Under the pieces are notes generated by a model. It was given only the letters and a program-made list of their open reading frames with translations. It had not been told where the DNA came from and did not search any database. This document shows, one piece after another, positions 23,688 to 37,200 of a DNA stretch of 64,000 bases; the first letter of the stretch is position 1; each line of letters starts with the position of its first letter. The stretch is from Diplosphaera chodatii (lineage: Eukaryota > Chlorophyta > Trebouxiophyceae > Prasiolales > Stichococcaceae), in the NCBI GenBank assembly GCA_032358165.1, contig JAALGY010000054.1, positions 496,001 to 560,000 of the forward strand, given 5' to 3'. The position numbers and the translations under genes were made by a program.

Positions 23688-26600
23688 CTACGACTGCGCC
23701 GCGATGGCGGCGTTGCAGATGTCGTCCAGGCCGGACAGCAGCGGCGCGCGGCTGGACGCGCGGGCGCCCGCCCCGCCGCACAGCAGCGCCGGCCTGGCTG
23801 CTGCGGGCACCACCGCGTCCACCACGCGCCGGCAGAAGGGGCACCGGGGCGTCTTGTCCGGGGTGGCCTCGCACACCTGCAGCCGCGGCGGGGCAGCGCC
23901 TTTCGGTACGAGGGTCCGCCTTTTGGCGGCGTACGAATTTGTTCCCGTTTCAAAACAGCAGGGCGCATGTGGAGGCATAAGGGTGCAAAGCCGCTCACCC
24001 CGCGCAGGCAGGGCGCGCAAAACTGGTGGCTGCAGCCGCGGATCGCCACCTCGAGCGGCCCGTCGAAGCAGATGTCGCACTCCTCGCCTGCGACGCTGGC
24101 GGCAGATGGCGCCCTGCATGCAGGCCATGCGCGACATCAGCCGGAATTTCCCGGGCAGTCAAGGTCAGACCAATGCCACATGGCAGCAGAGTGCTAAACG
24201 CGGCGCTGGTTGCTGCAGCAGCTGCAACCATACTTGTGCAATCAGCAGGTGGTCACAGCTGCTGACTGCAGGGCAGGTGCGGGAGCTGCGGCAGCACTGG
24301 GCATGCTACATCTTTTGGTGACAGGCATGCTACAGTGGCAAAGTCCACAGGCATGGCGTAGCTTTAAGAGGACAGCCCATACACCAAGGGCCCGGGGCGC
24401 ACCTGGCGAGGCCGGTGGAGGCGCGGCGGACCAGGAACTGCACCGAGGCGCGGCGCGTGTTGAGCTCCGCCACCACCACGTCGCCCCCCTCGCTGCCCTC
24501 CCCCGCCAGCACCGCCTGCCAACACCGCAGGGCCCAAGGTCGATGCGATACCCCGCACACTCACCAGGAAAACCAACACTTGTCAGGGTGCGCAGCCTCT
24601 GCTGAGCGGAGCGCTTGCCACTGAGATACTTTGACACTGCTCGGCTATGTTTGCAGGCTGCTGGCCAAAGCTCAGCACCCAGCCCAGCCACAACAACAGC
24701 ATGCTGTCTGACGGCAGACCAGGCTCGCACCTGCACAGCGGCGTCGCTGTCGAAGCTGGCGCGCTGCTCGCGGCTGCTGGCCTCTGGCTGTGCCCCCGGC
24801 GGCGCCACGTTGGCATCCACAGCACCGCCCGCGGGTGACGGCCCGCCGTCCCCACCGGTGTAGACGTCGCCCAGCCGAGCATCCAGCACCTGCGCAAAGC
24901 CAAGGTGAAGGTTACACCACCTGCAGTGTACCGGGTGGACGCCTGCCCACACCCCAGACCGTGTAGCACTGCTGCTGACGGAAGGTCCTGCTGATGTGCC
25001 AAAGGCACGGTCAAGAGCACCCACCATCTCGCTGTTGTTGCGGCGGATCATGCCGGACGCGGTGCGGGTGGCCAGCGCCGCCATCGCGTCCCGCAGGAAC
25101 GACGCCCTCCCTGCCTGCAGCAGCAAAGCGGACCTCGGATCACAACCCGCTGGACACACAGCAGCGCCGAAAGGTGGACGCTGCAGCCCTGCTGGAGCTG
25201 TTGGCGGGCGGCGTGGATGTCACAAGGCTCCGCCACCCCGCATGGAGTGGCATCTGGTCAGCTGCGGTGGTGCGATGCAACCTGACAGGTGGCGTCACCT
25301 GCGGGGGCGAGCCCAGGGCGGCACCCAGCGACTGGCCGCGCTCCATCCTGCCGGACGACGGCATGCGGCGGTACCCTGCCGCCGGCGGCGGCGCGGCGGA
25401 GGCGGCGGACTGCGGCCGCTCGGCGACGCTGCGGCGGTGCAGCAGCGCGATGGCGACCGTGTGCGAGCGCGCCAGCGGCCCTGTAGTGGCTGCCTGGGCC
25501 TGCCCTGCAGCGGCGTCGTGCGACTGCCTGCTGGCCGCAGCTGTGCTGGAACTGCCACCGGCGGCACGCCCCTGGGAACCCACGGCAGCGGCGGCGGCCG
25601 AGTCCCCCAGCTCCCTGCTGAGCAGCGGGCGGATGGACATGCTGATCATGGAGTCCTGGCGCAGGGGCTGGAAGCCGTCGGGCGGGCCGTGCGCGCTGCC
25701 GCCGTGCGCGCTGGCGTCACCGCGGTCGTCCTGAAAGGGGCTGAACGCCGCCGTGGCGAACGCCGACAGCTGCCGCTGGGTGAAGCCGTTGGCGGCGGGC
25801 GGGTGCACGTCTGCAGGCCGCTGCGGCGCCGCTGTGGCCGGCGCCACTGGAGGCTGCGCCGCCGCCGTGCCAGCCGCAGCGGCCTGTGACGGGAACTGCG
25901 CCATTGTGCCGCTGGCGCTGAAGGGGTCGGCAGCGGATCCTGGTGCCGCGGCGGAGGGCGCGGGCATGAGCGGCGTCGACGGCTGTCGCTGCAGGGGCTG
26001 CTGCGCGGGCGGTGGCCCCGCGGCTGGCTGCGGCCGCGGCTGCTGTTGTGGCTGGACTGCAGCCGCTGGCGCTGCCACAGACACAGCCTCGATGGCAGGT
26101 CCACTGCTGCTGCCGCCACGCCCGCCGCGGGACAGGAGGCCGCGCAGCATGCCGCCGCGGCGCGGGGAGGGGGAGGAAGCAGGGGACGGCGGCAGCCCCA
26201 CGATCCGGACAAACCCGGGCGGCGCTGATGCCGCCTGGTCAGCTGGCTCGGGCACCGCCTCGGCAGGCGCCGCAGGCTGACTCCTGCCCTCGCCTGAACC
26301 CTGCTGCTGTTCCTGCTGCTGCTGCTGCTGTTGCTGTTCCTGCTGTTCCTGCTGTGGGGCTTGCTCGGGCTGTGCTGGCTCGGGATGCGTGCGGCGGCCG
26401 CAGTGGGCGTGGCTGCACCCCGGCGCGCAGCCGAAGTCGTCCACGAAGCGGCTGGCGCCGCCGCGGGGGCCGCCTGCGGCCGAGGGCGCGTCCGCACCCG
26501 CCTGCTGGCCGGCAGCCGAAGGCGGAGGCACGCCCTTGGCACCAAAGTTGACTGCCTGGGTGCTGGACTCGCGGGACGCCTTGGCCTTTGCCTCCGCAAG

Positions 26601-29056
26601 GCTGCAGGTTCGATGAGATACAGCTCAGGCAGCTGAAGGGTGCAGCCAGATGACAAAACAGCAGACGCGCGATCTTGATGACAAGGTGAGTGCAACCCTC
26701 AAAGCTCTGAGCAGATTTGCCATTCTACAGGGTGGATGGGTGTCATCAGGGAGGACTGTTGCTGTTGCACCTGGGCTCGATGGCGGCGAGCTCGCTTAGC
26801 AGGCGGCCCCGCAGCGCGCGCGCCGCCAGGGCAGCCAGCGCGGGCGGCCCCAGCCGCATGTGCCCGCCTGTAGCAACACTGCAGCTGGTTACTCGCAGGA
26901 CTTGCAGCAGGCGCAGATCACCCTCCTGTCTGAGGGTCACATCGCTGTCAACTACATGCATGACCTGGTTGCAGAAAGCAGAAGTGCAGCCCGCAATCCG
27001 GCAGAAACGACAGCTCCTGATACCACCACACGCTCCAAGCATGGCACGGGCTGCGGCACCCGAGGTGATGTAGGCGAGCAGCTCCACGGGGCGGCCCGGG
27101 TCCAGCAGCGCCGCAATGCGCTGGTAGCCGTACGCGCGCGCGATGTCCACCGGCCGCATGTCCGCAAAGTCCCGCATCAGCCGGATGTCCGGCGTCGCCG
27201 GCTCCCGCGCCACCTGCTCCGCCTGCAGCACAGGGCCCCTTCACGTCAGTCTGCAGACAGTTGTGGCCGCTGACTGCTGCATGTTCAGCTTGGACCACTG
27301 TGCAGACAGTGGCTCCCTCGCGGCCACCCGCCCCGCGTTCCAGCTGCAGCTCTGTTGCCCCACCCAGCTGCTATTGCAACCCAGTGCCTGGCGAGCTGAG
27401 CTGGAAGAGGCAGCAGGGTGTCCGGGCGCTCACGTATGCGTGCAGCATGTGCTTGACCATGGTGGTGGAGCCGCGCGCGGCGGCGATGTGCAGCGGCGTC
27501 GAGTTGGGCTTCCACCGCGCCGGCACCGCGAAATCCGCCCTGAGCACCCCGTAGCACCTGCAAATGGTGCCTCACCTCAGCACACTTGCAGTGGCAGTCG
27601 AGACCGAATCAGTCCATATCACCTCACAACAACGTGCTGCGATATGTGTGGAGGCGTGGAGTGACGCGGCAGTCGGCGGTGTGCCGGCACCAGGCCTGGC
27701 AGCACACCAGCGGGGGCGCCCACCTGACGGTCAGGCTGGCGCCGTACCGCAGCAGCGAGACCACCGCCTGCCAGTGCCCTGCAGCCGCCAAAGACAGGCC
27801 GCTCAGGACCAAGTGACCCTGCTGATGGCGACCCTGGGCACTGCTGCCCGTGCCCGTGACACAGGCAGCCGCTGCAGGGCGAAGTGTCCTCACCCTGCGA
27901 CGCCGCCATGTGAATCGCCGCAAAGCCCATTGCCGCACGCACATCGATGTACCTGCGGCGGTGCACGTGTGGCAACGAGTTCAGAATAGGTGATGGCTGT
28001 GCAATGAGAAAGCCGCCGAATACATGCTCGTATATTGCACGCTGCAGGTGTGCTTGGCCGCCCATACTTGTGGAAGCCCTGGCTGTCCAGCACATGGGCG
28101 TTGAGCAGCAGCGCTGGCCCCGCCGACATGTTGACGAATGCGTCGTCCGCGAACAGTGCCTTGATGCAGTCAGGCTGCACGTGCAAACAGGACGAGGTTC
28201 ACGATGGGCATATGGACTGTCAGGCGTCCATCACTTGGGAGAACTAGCTGATGCATATCGGTGATCATGCTGATGACCGCTGGATGCACAAGCACAAAAC
28301 GAGGTTGTGGCGAGCACCTGGCCATACAGCGCTGCGTAGTGCAGGCACACGCGGGAGTGGATGCTGTCAAACAGCATCGGGTTTGCGCCCTGCCGCAGCA
28401 GCCAGGTGACAATCTCCGCGTACCTGCGGCAATGCAACACACAGAACTTGAGTGGGCTTGCTCGCTGCGGCAAAACGACCTGACAGCGCATATGGGCCAT
28501 CCCAGCCAATCCGGCCAGCTGCCGGTTCCACGGCTAGACTGTACACTTGCTGCCACCTTGCACTCTGCAGTGACATTGCACAGGCTTGCATCTCAGCGAC
28601 GCTACATGATGCCCATTCCTCGACCGCCGGCTGCTGCTGTCCTCACCCGAACTTGCAGGCCAGCATGAGCGCGGTCTGGCCGTGCATGTTGCGGCGGTTG
28701 AGCATGCGGGCCACATGCTTGGGCTTGAAGCTTTTGCCGCGGCTCCGGCGCGACGTCTCATATGTTTCCACCAGCAGCTTTAGGTAATCCAGCCGCCCCT
28801 CGCCTGCACACAACGATGCCGTTGCGTTTGTCCGGCGTGGCTGACGTCAGAGCTGCGGGCTGGCGTCTCTTGACGGCACAGCAGGCCCCGAGTGGGCTGC
28901 CGGCTGCAGGATGCTGTGGCGGGTGCCATACATGAGGTGTGGCGTGCCTCAGCAGCACCGTGAGCCAGTGCACTCACTTGCTGCCAGGTGCACCGCGGTG
29001 AAGCCGTCCCGGACGCTCAGAGTCGCCGCGGCCAGCTTAGGGTTGCTGGTGAGGGC
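23688..29056 (-). CDS. Ankyrin-repeat RING-finger E3 ubiquitin ligase (XB3/XBAT-like)
   Basis: Fifteen exons 5' to 3': 29056-28978, 28803-28647, 28423-28318, 28174-28068, 27952-27894, 27778-27724, 27557-27434, 27222-27060, 26867-26771, 26601-25299, 25114-25025, 24889-24731, 24515-24403, 24095-23999, 23876-23688 (TAG). They total 2898 nt, 965 codons plus stop. The start lies upstream: either an unseen exon or the in-frame ATG at 29209. Residues 1-300 hold ankyrin repeats (DGFTAVHLAAS, HGQTALMLACKFG, RVCLHYAALYGQ, MGFAAIHMAASQG, NSTPLHIAAARG, MRPVDIARAYG). The 1303 bp exon encodes about 434 residues of Pro/Ala/Gln-rich sequence. The C-terminal C3HC4 RING is split by an intron: CDIC, CSHQFCAPC, then CPFC. 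The order ankyrin then RING matches plant XB3/XBAT ligases, in which ankyrin repeats bind substrate and RING recruits E2; the long linker is unlike them. Confidence 0.8.
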
Positions 29057-30078
29057 CTGCGTGCAGGTACAGTCGGGGGTCAGGGCTGATGCAGCACAAC
29101 ATGGCGGCACTGCCTGCTGAGTATCCCAGGTAAAGGAACATGGAATCCCCCTTTGCCTTAGATCGCTGTCTGTCACGGGCAGCACTGCTGGCAGGGCCTG
29201 TGAGGCCATAAGACTCGGCCGTTGCGCCGCACACCGCGGTGTACTGAGACCCCACGAAGTGCCGCATAGGCAGGAGCGACGCCTATGCCACATGCAAAGC
29301 GGCCGCATGCTTGGCGTGAGCCGTCGCTCCGCCGCTTGCAGACGCCGCAGCAGTCCACGGCTCAGCTGCTTGTCAGCTGGACAACAGCTGTGCACACGAG
29401 ATGAACGTAATGGACGCCCATGGCGAAGCCCCGATGCGACATGCGTCTTCTAAGAGCTGGCGAGGCCACTGCCAAAGGCCCGCCGGGCGTCGCCGCTTGA
29501 CATGCAATCAGAGGCTGCCAGTGACTGGGCGTGACGTCAGGTCCAATGGTCCCCGCAGTCTGCCGTCGCTCGGCGGCCTTCCAGCGATCGATCGAGCTTT
29601 CTGCGCTGTCATGTCGCGGTCAAGGCCGCTCGCGGCATGCGCAGGCACTTGCCGATTTGACAAAGCCGTCGTCGCCATCCACCACGGCAGTCGCCAGGCC
29701 ACCGCCTCCGGTGAAGCAGGCCTTCGTTGACGATATGGCGCCCCCCATATTCGGTGCTGACAACCTCGCTACATTCCATCAACAACCGCCGCCGGCAAAA
29801 ACGTACAACTGTGCTCTCCACCAGGCCCTGCTAGTAACCATTGCGCAATCCGACAGTCAGCAGGGGAAGCTGCCGGAAGCAGGATGAAGTCACGGTGGGC
29901 GATCGGCGGTGGAATTTTGGGCAGAGCAGGGCCAGCAAGTAGCGGCGTAAAAGCACCCAGTTACACAACAGTATACACCGTAGCGGGTGGACCAGCCACT
30001 GGCTCGGTGCTGCAGGGACTGTCGCTGACACACGCTGCCGAACCCCCCGGTCCACCATGCGCTGCATGCTGCTGCATG
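29057..30078. other. Upstream region of the ankyrin/RING gene and 3' flank of PRP3
   Basis: Should contain the missing first exon and promoter of the ankyrin/RING gene. The minus frame is open to 29395 and offers an ATG at 29209. Open frames on the plus strand (for example 29531-29887) have no splice or homology support. Confidence 0.4.
29961..29965 (-). promoter_or_regulatory. TGTAA polyadenylation-like signal, PRP3
   Basis: TTACA on the plus strand, that is TGTAA for the minus-strand PRP3 transcript, 114 bp beyond its stop codon. Confidence 0.45.
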
Positions 30079-33000
30079 CTACTCCTCGCCCGGAATGGCG
30101 AGCGCGGCGACATCCCAGTAGTGCCCCACGCCGCGCCCCGTGAGCAGCGACTTGGCGGCGTCCGCGGTGCGGCACATCTCCACGCTGAAGCGCTGGAACG
30201 CCGGCTTCGCGACTGAGCCCTCCCACACAAGCGAGCAGGCGTTGGGGCCCTGCATGCGGCACCGGCACGACTTACATACTCTGGAGACCGTGCCACTGTT
30301 GTAGCGTGCAGCAGTACATGTAGCATGCCACACTGCGACCGTGTCAGTGAGGGTCGAGGGCAGTGACACGCGGCAACTGTGTACGACGTCTCGCTGGATG
30401 CTCTACACCGCAATGCATCTGACCTTTCTGGAGGCGGTGGCGCTGCGGGCCTCCTCCTCCTCCTCCTCCGCCCCCCACTGTATGCGCCGCAGCATGAGCT
30501 TGCTGTATCGCTTCTGCCCCTTGGCACCTGCGCCAGCAGACATCGCGAATTGACGCCCCGCCGATCTCTGCCCATGCAGCGGGACATGCACATCAGACAC
30601 CGCAGCACTTGCATTGTCCGTCACATGCATAGTACGTAGTATTTGCCACCCACCGCCCTCGACGACCACGATGCAAAAGTCGTCGGTGATGATGGCGGCG
30701 CCCGTGAGGTGGTTCTCCACCGCATTCACGTCCACCTTGTACCGCAGCTGCGGCTTCGCCAGGCTCTCCACCTGCACGCACCGACAGCGCCGCCGCCGTC
30801 ACCACACTGTATGGCCATCGCATCGCGGAGGCTGGCTATGGCTTGATGCTGGTATGTCACCATGCAGATGAAGCTGATGTGCAGGAATGTGTGCACACAG
30901 CGCAGCAGCAGCATTTGGTCCCACCCTGTACACGGCGACCAGGGTGTCGGGCCCGGCCTCGCCGATGAGCTTGGCGAGCTTCTTCTCGCGCCGCTCGGAC
31001 GGCGTCAGCTTCCGCGCCTCGTTCCTGTCGTCGTGCGCCTGCCACCGCAGGTTCCAGTCCTCAGGCTGTGTGCTTGAGTGTGTGTACATGACACAGCACA
31101 GGCCTGTGACTTGCCTTGCGATGCAACGCGAAGAGTACGGTGGCGCAACTGTGCTCTTCGTCAGCACATGCACGTGCATGCTGCCGGCGAGTGGACAACC
31201 CGCTGCATTGCTGCAGTGCTGCACGGTCCGCTGACAAAAGCAACTACGATAAGCATTACTGCTGTAAAGCTAGCAAAACAGAAACCCCGCCCAGGAGGGG
31301 ACAGCGCACCTGCGACCGCTCCTCCATCTGCTGCCGCACTTGCTGCTCGATGGCGGTGGGGTCCATCGTCGCCTCCTCGCCCAGCACCCGCATCAGGTTG
31401 CTGATCTTCACCTGCGTGGCGGCAGGCAGGACACGGGTACTTGGTGGCGCACGCGTCAGATGGCGTCAAGCTCGCGGCTCGCTGTGAGTTGCTCCGTCCT
31501 CCTGCTGGACGCGCGTCGGTGACGCTGACGGGCAGGCCCCATGCAGGGTGCTAGCATCTGGCACATGCAGTTGCGCCTCCTGACTGGACGCATGGCAGCC
31601 GCTGGGAATGGTCTGAGGGGAGGGGGCCTCCAGGCGCGGCGGCCAACGCACCTTGGGCGGCGGCGGCTCCAGGAGGCCCTGCCGGATGAGGTCCTGCTTC
31701 TCCTTCTCCCGCTCCTCCCGCCGCTGCTTCCGCAGCTTCCGCATCTCCTGCGGCGACGCGCGGGGGAGCGGCCAGTCACAAAGCAGGCGCTGTGGAGGTG
31801 GCCATCGCCGTTTGCACACGAGAGCCAGGTTCCAGGCATCAAGCATTTTCATCACACGAGCGAGTCGCACCTTCTTCGTCAGCATGAGCGGCCGGGGCGC
31901 GGGTGCTGGCGCCTCTGCAGGCGGCTCTATAGGCACCGGGTGCTGGACCTACATTGTGGTTCAAACGGCCACCGTGAGTCATGCACATGCTGCCATGTCT
32001 AAAGCCACACTTGGCTGTACATGCGTCTGAAACATGTGCATTGGCAGGATGGACGCAGCCTTGCCAGGTTGGTGATCTTCTCGCGCAGCAGGAACTCGTC
32101 CTGGCTGGCGGCGGCTGCCATGGCGTCGTAGGTGGCGCCGTCGACGCAGATGCGCACGTCCCACCACTCGATGTCTGGGACGGGCTCCAGCTGCGGCTTT
32201 GCCTCGGCATCCTTGGGCTGCGAATGGATCCTCGTACGTCAGATGCAGGAGTCGCAGCACCACCACCATGCATCCAGCATCAAAATTGGATCAGGCAAGT
32301 GCGTGTGGATGTACATCACTGTAACAGCAGGCACTGTCATGCTGGTCTTCGCATATGTCGGTGCTGATCATGTAGGTTCCTGCTCTGCACCTTCTCGCCC
32401 AGGGGGATCTGGTTGACGTCGATCTCGCCCTGCTCGCGGGCGGCGCGCGCGGCTCGCCGCTCCTCTGCTTCCCGCTGCCTCAGCTGCTTCACTGCATCGT
32501 CGCCATACTCCGCCTGCATTGCAAGACCGATAATGCCTGAGCACCGGGCTGAAGGCGCAGAGTCCTGCAGCATGCAAGTGCGGTGTATCTAAGAAGAGGA
32601 TCCCGAGTGACCTGCCGCCTCCACAGGTAACCACATGGTGGTGCTGCGACTCAGAGAGCGCAAAACCGCACCCGCAGCCGCCCGATCTGCGCCTGCTTCT
32701 GCAGCTTCCCCTCCTTCACGAAGTCGAAGGTGCCGCGCTTGCGCCGCTCGCTCCGCCGCATGTACAGCTCGGGGTCCTCAAAGCTGCAAGATGCCAGAAC
32801 CCTTGGTTCAGCCTTTAAATTGTGACCACCTCTTGAAGCCTTGCGAGGGTGTTGCTGGTGAACAGGTGAAGCAAGTCGGTGTTCCATGCTGTTTGAAATC
32901 GATGCCAGTGTCTCCTTGGGCGACTCCTCACCTGGCGGCATCGACCTTTGGCGGCTCCGGGGCCGGCGCTGACCCGGGCTTCCGCTGGTTGACCTGCACA

Positions 33001-33908
33001 GCGGCGCACCGTGCAGATTTGCCAGCTGGCTCGTCTCTGTGTAGCAATTCGACGCCAGCGTGCGCTAGCATGAGCCATGGTCAGGGCTCCCCAGCTCTAC
33101 CGGGGGTGTGGCTGTAGCAGTGACGCCTGAACAGCAAAGAGTACGCAGGTTGCCTTCAGCGAGGACGTGGGCTTGATCTCGGGCTGCACGACGACGTTGC
33201 CGAACTCGTCGATCTCGCGGCCCTGGTCGTCCAGCCGCAGCAGCCGTGGCTTCTGCGCGGCGGACCGCGGGGGCGGCGGCGGCATCGCCGCTGCTGCCGC
33301 ACTGGCTGCTGGCTGCGCCGCTGCTGCGGCCTGCGCTGCTGGAGCTGCCGCCGCTGGCGCTGCGCCGCTGGCTGCTGCTTTTGCTGCCTTCGCGGCCTGC
33401 GTGAAGCCAGATGAGATACATGAATATCTGCTGAGGATGTCATAGCTGAGCCAGCTCGGGGTATATGCACATTGTATCTTTTAACGCATGGTGGAAACAC
33501 TAAGCTGTGCACTTCGTGCAGCTTTTGCCTCGCTGAATGCACACATGTATGCCTGCGCACAAGTATGGGCTGAGTATGGCGCATACAAGTATAGAATCGA
33601 CGCGATCCGGCAGAGGCAGTTTAGCTCACGCGCAACGCCTCCAGCTTGGCTTTGATGTCGCCAAGGTTGCCGGGGGCTTTGAGCTGCCGAGCCTTCTCGA
33701 GCGCTCCCGCTGCGCCACCCGCTGCTGCGCCGGTCGCGGCTGCAGGCGGTTGCACAGCTGCTGGAGGTGCTGTGCTGGCGCCGTTTGGCTGCGCTGCGTC
33801 CGGAGCAGAGTCCCATCGCGCCCTCTTGCGCGCCCGGCGGGCGTCCTGCCCATCTGCACTTTCATTTGTGCTGCCATCCGCCATGCCGTCCGGAATGTGT
33901 GCTGGCAT
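30079..33908 (-). CDS. PRP3: U4/U6 small nuclear ribonucleoprotein PRP3
   Basis: Thirteen exons: 33908-33630, 33396-33154, 32993-32932, 32783-32672, 32513-32391, 32217-32065, 31948-31871, 31747-31652, 31411-31310, 31065-30925, 30771-30654, 30527-30424, 30249-30079 (TAG), 1782 nt, 593 aa. PRP3 binds U4/U6 snRNA in the tri-snRNP of the spliceosome. Alignment with known PRP3 runs along its length: LRLDDQGREIDEFGN; PDIEWWDVRI; ITNLVQHPVPIEPP and LMLTKK; PPPPKVKISNLMRVLGEEA; EARKLTPSERREKKLAKL; LVAVYRVESLAKP; VVVEGGAKGQKRYSKLMLRR; the C-terminal block CSLVWEG to HYWDVAA. The N-terminus is Ala/Pro-rich, and the PWI domain of animal PRP3 was not seen. Two introns start with GC, after 33154 (AAG|GCAACC) and after 32065 (CTG|GCAAGG). 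Homology across the second junction (ITNL|VQHP) leaves no alternative. An in-frame Met at 33884 could also start. Confidence 0.92.
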
Positions 33909-34290
33909 CCGAGGGTGACGATCACCTACTCACGCGTGTCATTATCTGTATAACTGGCGCATGAAGCGAGCATGCAGAAGCATGTTTGCCAATATGCAGC
34001 AGGCCTGCTCGGCGTTTGCCGAACATCGAAAGGCCCTACCCAGTCATCCGGATGATGGGCGATCCGAAGGCTGATGGGCACAGCATTCGCTCCTATCAGG
34101 TGTTGGTCCGACTAGCCGTTCAAATGATGATCAGCTCTGGATACGTGCATTTGCAGGAAGAGGTCACTGCTGTCAAACCCACATTGCGCAACTCGTGAAC
34201 ACGCTGCAATGAAAGTGCGGCGACGCGTGTGCTGCACCATGGGCGCGAACACCCCAATGGGTCGACACATCCGCTGACTCACAACGGGAC
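33909..34290. other. Divergent promoter interval PRP3 / MKP1-like
   Basis: 382 bp between two opposite start codons; should carry both core promoters. No further element recognised. Confidence 0.5.
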
Positions 34291-37200
34291 ATGGCGCTGT
34301 TCCAGGGCGGATGCGAGTTCCCGCTGCTGCGCGATCGGTTCTGGAAGCTAGCTGCAGCCGGGATGCCCGCGGAGTCGGACCGCCGGATGTCCAACGGCAC
34401 CCCATCCCCAGGCAGCAGAGCTCGGCAGCAGCAGCAACAGCGGCAGCAGCAGCGGAACGATGGTTCCGCCTCGCCGCCCACGCCGCCGCAGCCGGATCAG
34501 CGCAGCAGCGGCTCCCAGCCGCGGGTGTCGCTCCGCTCGCAGGCGTCGCTGAGCGTGGACCTGGGCTCGCTGCAAAATCGGCGCCAGGATGGCACCAGCG
34601 GCGACTACCTACCCCCTTTCGGCGGCCGGCAGCTGGGCCGCTCCGAGTCGGAGGCCCCGGCACGCAGAGGTCGCTTCGGCCTGCGCAGCCTGGACCTGCA
34701 GGTGAGGCGCTGCCCGGCTGGCGGGTCACATGCCATCTGCGCCACCGCCACATTCTAGCCCCTCATGGCCCCCAGCCCCTGAAAACGGTAGCGCTCGCCT
34801 TCGTCATGCGGACAGAGCAGTAGATACAGACAGGATACAGTAGCAGCATCCCTGCTCCACGCGCAGGCATTGCCACGGGATGATTCGGGGCCGCCCAGCG
34901 AGGTCGGCGCGCGCCGCCAGAAGTTTGCAGCCTTTGAGAACGCGTGCTCCGAGGTGGCGCCGGGCCTCTGTGTCGGCGGCGGTGCCGTGGCGCAGGCAAG
35001 CACGCTCGCCAGCCGATGCTTGTGTTGCTTCACATCACCAGTCGCACTGGCTTCCGAGTGGTTTGCAGCTTGGCGTCCACCTGCCAAGTCCGCCCGCCAC
35101 CGCTGCACAGCATCCGCTGCTGCGTGTGCAATATCTCCTTGATTCAAATGCGCAGAACCGGGAGACGCTGCGGACGGCGGGAATCACGCACATCGTCAAC
35201 TGCGTGGGCATGATTGTGCCCAACTGCTTCACGGATGAGATCGACTACCTGACGCTGTTTTTGCTGGGTGAGGACTGTGGCTGCACAAGCATTCAGAGAG
35301 CTGATGCTGATGCTGCTGCTGCTGCTCTGTAATCAGCTACCTGTTGCGACCTCATAGAAAGACGCCAATATGTTTCACTGCGGAATCGCTCACGCAACGA
35401 AGTGGCTTTCCTGCACTGCAGACAACAACCAGGAAGACATCACCAGCGTCATGTTCAAGGTCTTCGACTACATTGAGGTGATACCCTCATCTTGGGGATG
35501 AGTCTAATTTTGCATGCAGCGTCTGCTGAGGACTATCAGGATGGGTCAGCTCATGGACGAACCCGGCTGCATCACCGACCCTCCAGGCGGGCCCATTCAT
35601 GAGCCCGCTTCATGCGTCATGGATCCGATGTGCGCTCACGCAGGCAGCGCGGTCGTCGGGCGGCTGCGTGCTGGTGCACTGCTCGCAGGGCGTGTCGCGG
35701 TCGGCGGCGCTGACGATCGGCTACCTCATGTGGAAGCTGGGGCGCCCCTACCAGGAGGTCGCCGACCTGGTGAAGGCCATCCGCGGGGTCACCAACCCCA
35801 ACATCGGCTTCGCCTGCCAGGCGAGCAGGGCCCCCGCTGATGGCACGGCATGCAGGCTGTTGCTCGTGGACCCTCCGGCATGCCGGGCACCTGTCAGCGC
35901 CCAGGCCAAGCCGGGTGTCAGTGCCCCAGCTGTGGGTGCGGCAGCCCCTCGGAGGGTGAAAGTGCGCTAGCTGCCGATGCGCATGCCGACAGGAGCGGCT
36001 GCGCAGGACGGTCACGATGTTGCTGGTGCCCTGCAGCTGCTGCACTGGCAGAAGCGGCGGGATGCGGCGCAGGCGCCCGGCCCCCCGCGCCTGCTGCGCC
36101 TGGCGCCCGCCTTCAAGCAGCCGCCGCTGCTGCTCGTGCCTCGCCAGGTGCGCCAGTTCCAGCAGTCTGGTCCCTTTGCTGGCGTGCGACTACACTGTTG
36201 TCCCTTCCACTGAACCCTGCTCCTTCCGTCCTGCTTCTGGCATGCGAAATTCGCATAGTATTCTATTTGTTGAGGCAGGATCTGCAATGTCCGGCAGGTG
36301 AAGGAGCTGAAGGCGGAGTCGCTGGACCCTCGGGGCGCGTTCCTGCTCACCACCTTGCAGCACACATACATCTGGCGGGTGCGCGCTGTGGACCGTCTCG
36401 TGTGTCGCAGGACTGTGGGAGCTGCCGGCCAGGCTTGCTGGCGATGCATCATGTTGCAGACTTCGGCTGGTTCATGTGGTCACAGTTTCAGCCACCCCTG
36501 TGCAGCGTGCCGGAATCTACTGAGAGACATGGGCTCCCTCCTGTGCAGGGTGCTGAGTGCAGCGACCAGCTTGCGGCTGCGGCAGAGGAGGCTGCGGGCG
36601 CCATACAGCGGTTTGACGGCGTGGCCGCCCCCGCCGAAGGCAGCGTGCACGTTCAGCACGGGGCGGAGCCGCCAGACTTTGCAGCCGCGCTGCAGCTGCC
36701 AGCCGGTTTCCAGCCGCAGCGCTGCTCCGCTTACGATGCCGATTTCGAGGTACACTGCTGTGTTTCTGAGCTGTCGTCGGTTTCGAGTGAGTCTGGGCCT
36801 ACTACTACCTTGCAGCCGTCGCCCTTAGCTGCCGGCACCTGCAAAGCCGCTGTGTGCATGTTGGCAACACCCTGCTGATTTGCCACTGCTGTGTTTTGCA
36901 GCTCATCGAGCACCAGACATCACAGCCGGCAGGCAGCCCAGCTAGGGTCAGGCGCACAGAGTCAGCCCCAGCAGCATCACCGGCGCGCGCGTACGCTGCG
37001 AGTCCAGTGCTGCCGCCGGTGGCTGTGGGTTCCGGCAGGCAGCCCTCACCAGCTCGGCCGGTGGCGGGGCTGCCCCTGGGCACCGCGAAGTCTGCGGGCG
37101 CCGAAGACATCGCGACCCCCACGCCGCGCGGCAGCAAGACGCCGCGCGCCGACCCTGGTGGGCGGCTCTGCCCTTGCTGGTGCACATGCAGTTGATTGCT

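Noticed and set aside
24996..25889. Long plus-strand open frames over 24994-26551
   Set aside because: Shadows of the GC-rich, low-complexity exon of the ankyrin/RING gene on the other strand, whose frame is fixed by exact phase over 15 exons.
25646..26695. 349-codon minus-strand open frame overlapping the large ankyrin/RING exon
   Set aside because: Alternative frame of the same strand rich in Arg/Pro, a typical GC-rich shadow; the frame giving AEAKAKAS and joining both neighbours is the coding one.
29531..29887. 118-codon plus-strand open frame between the RING and PRP3 genes
   Set aside because: No recognisable domain and no exon structure; the interval is explained by 5' and 3' flanks of minus-strand genes.
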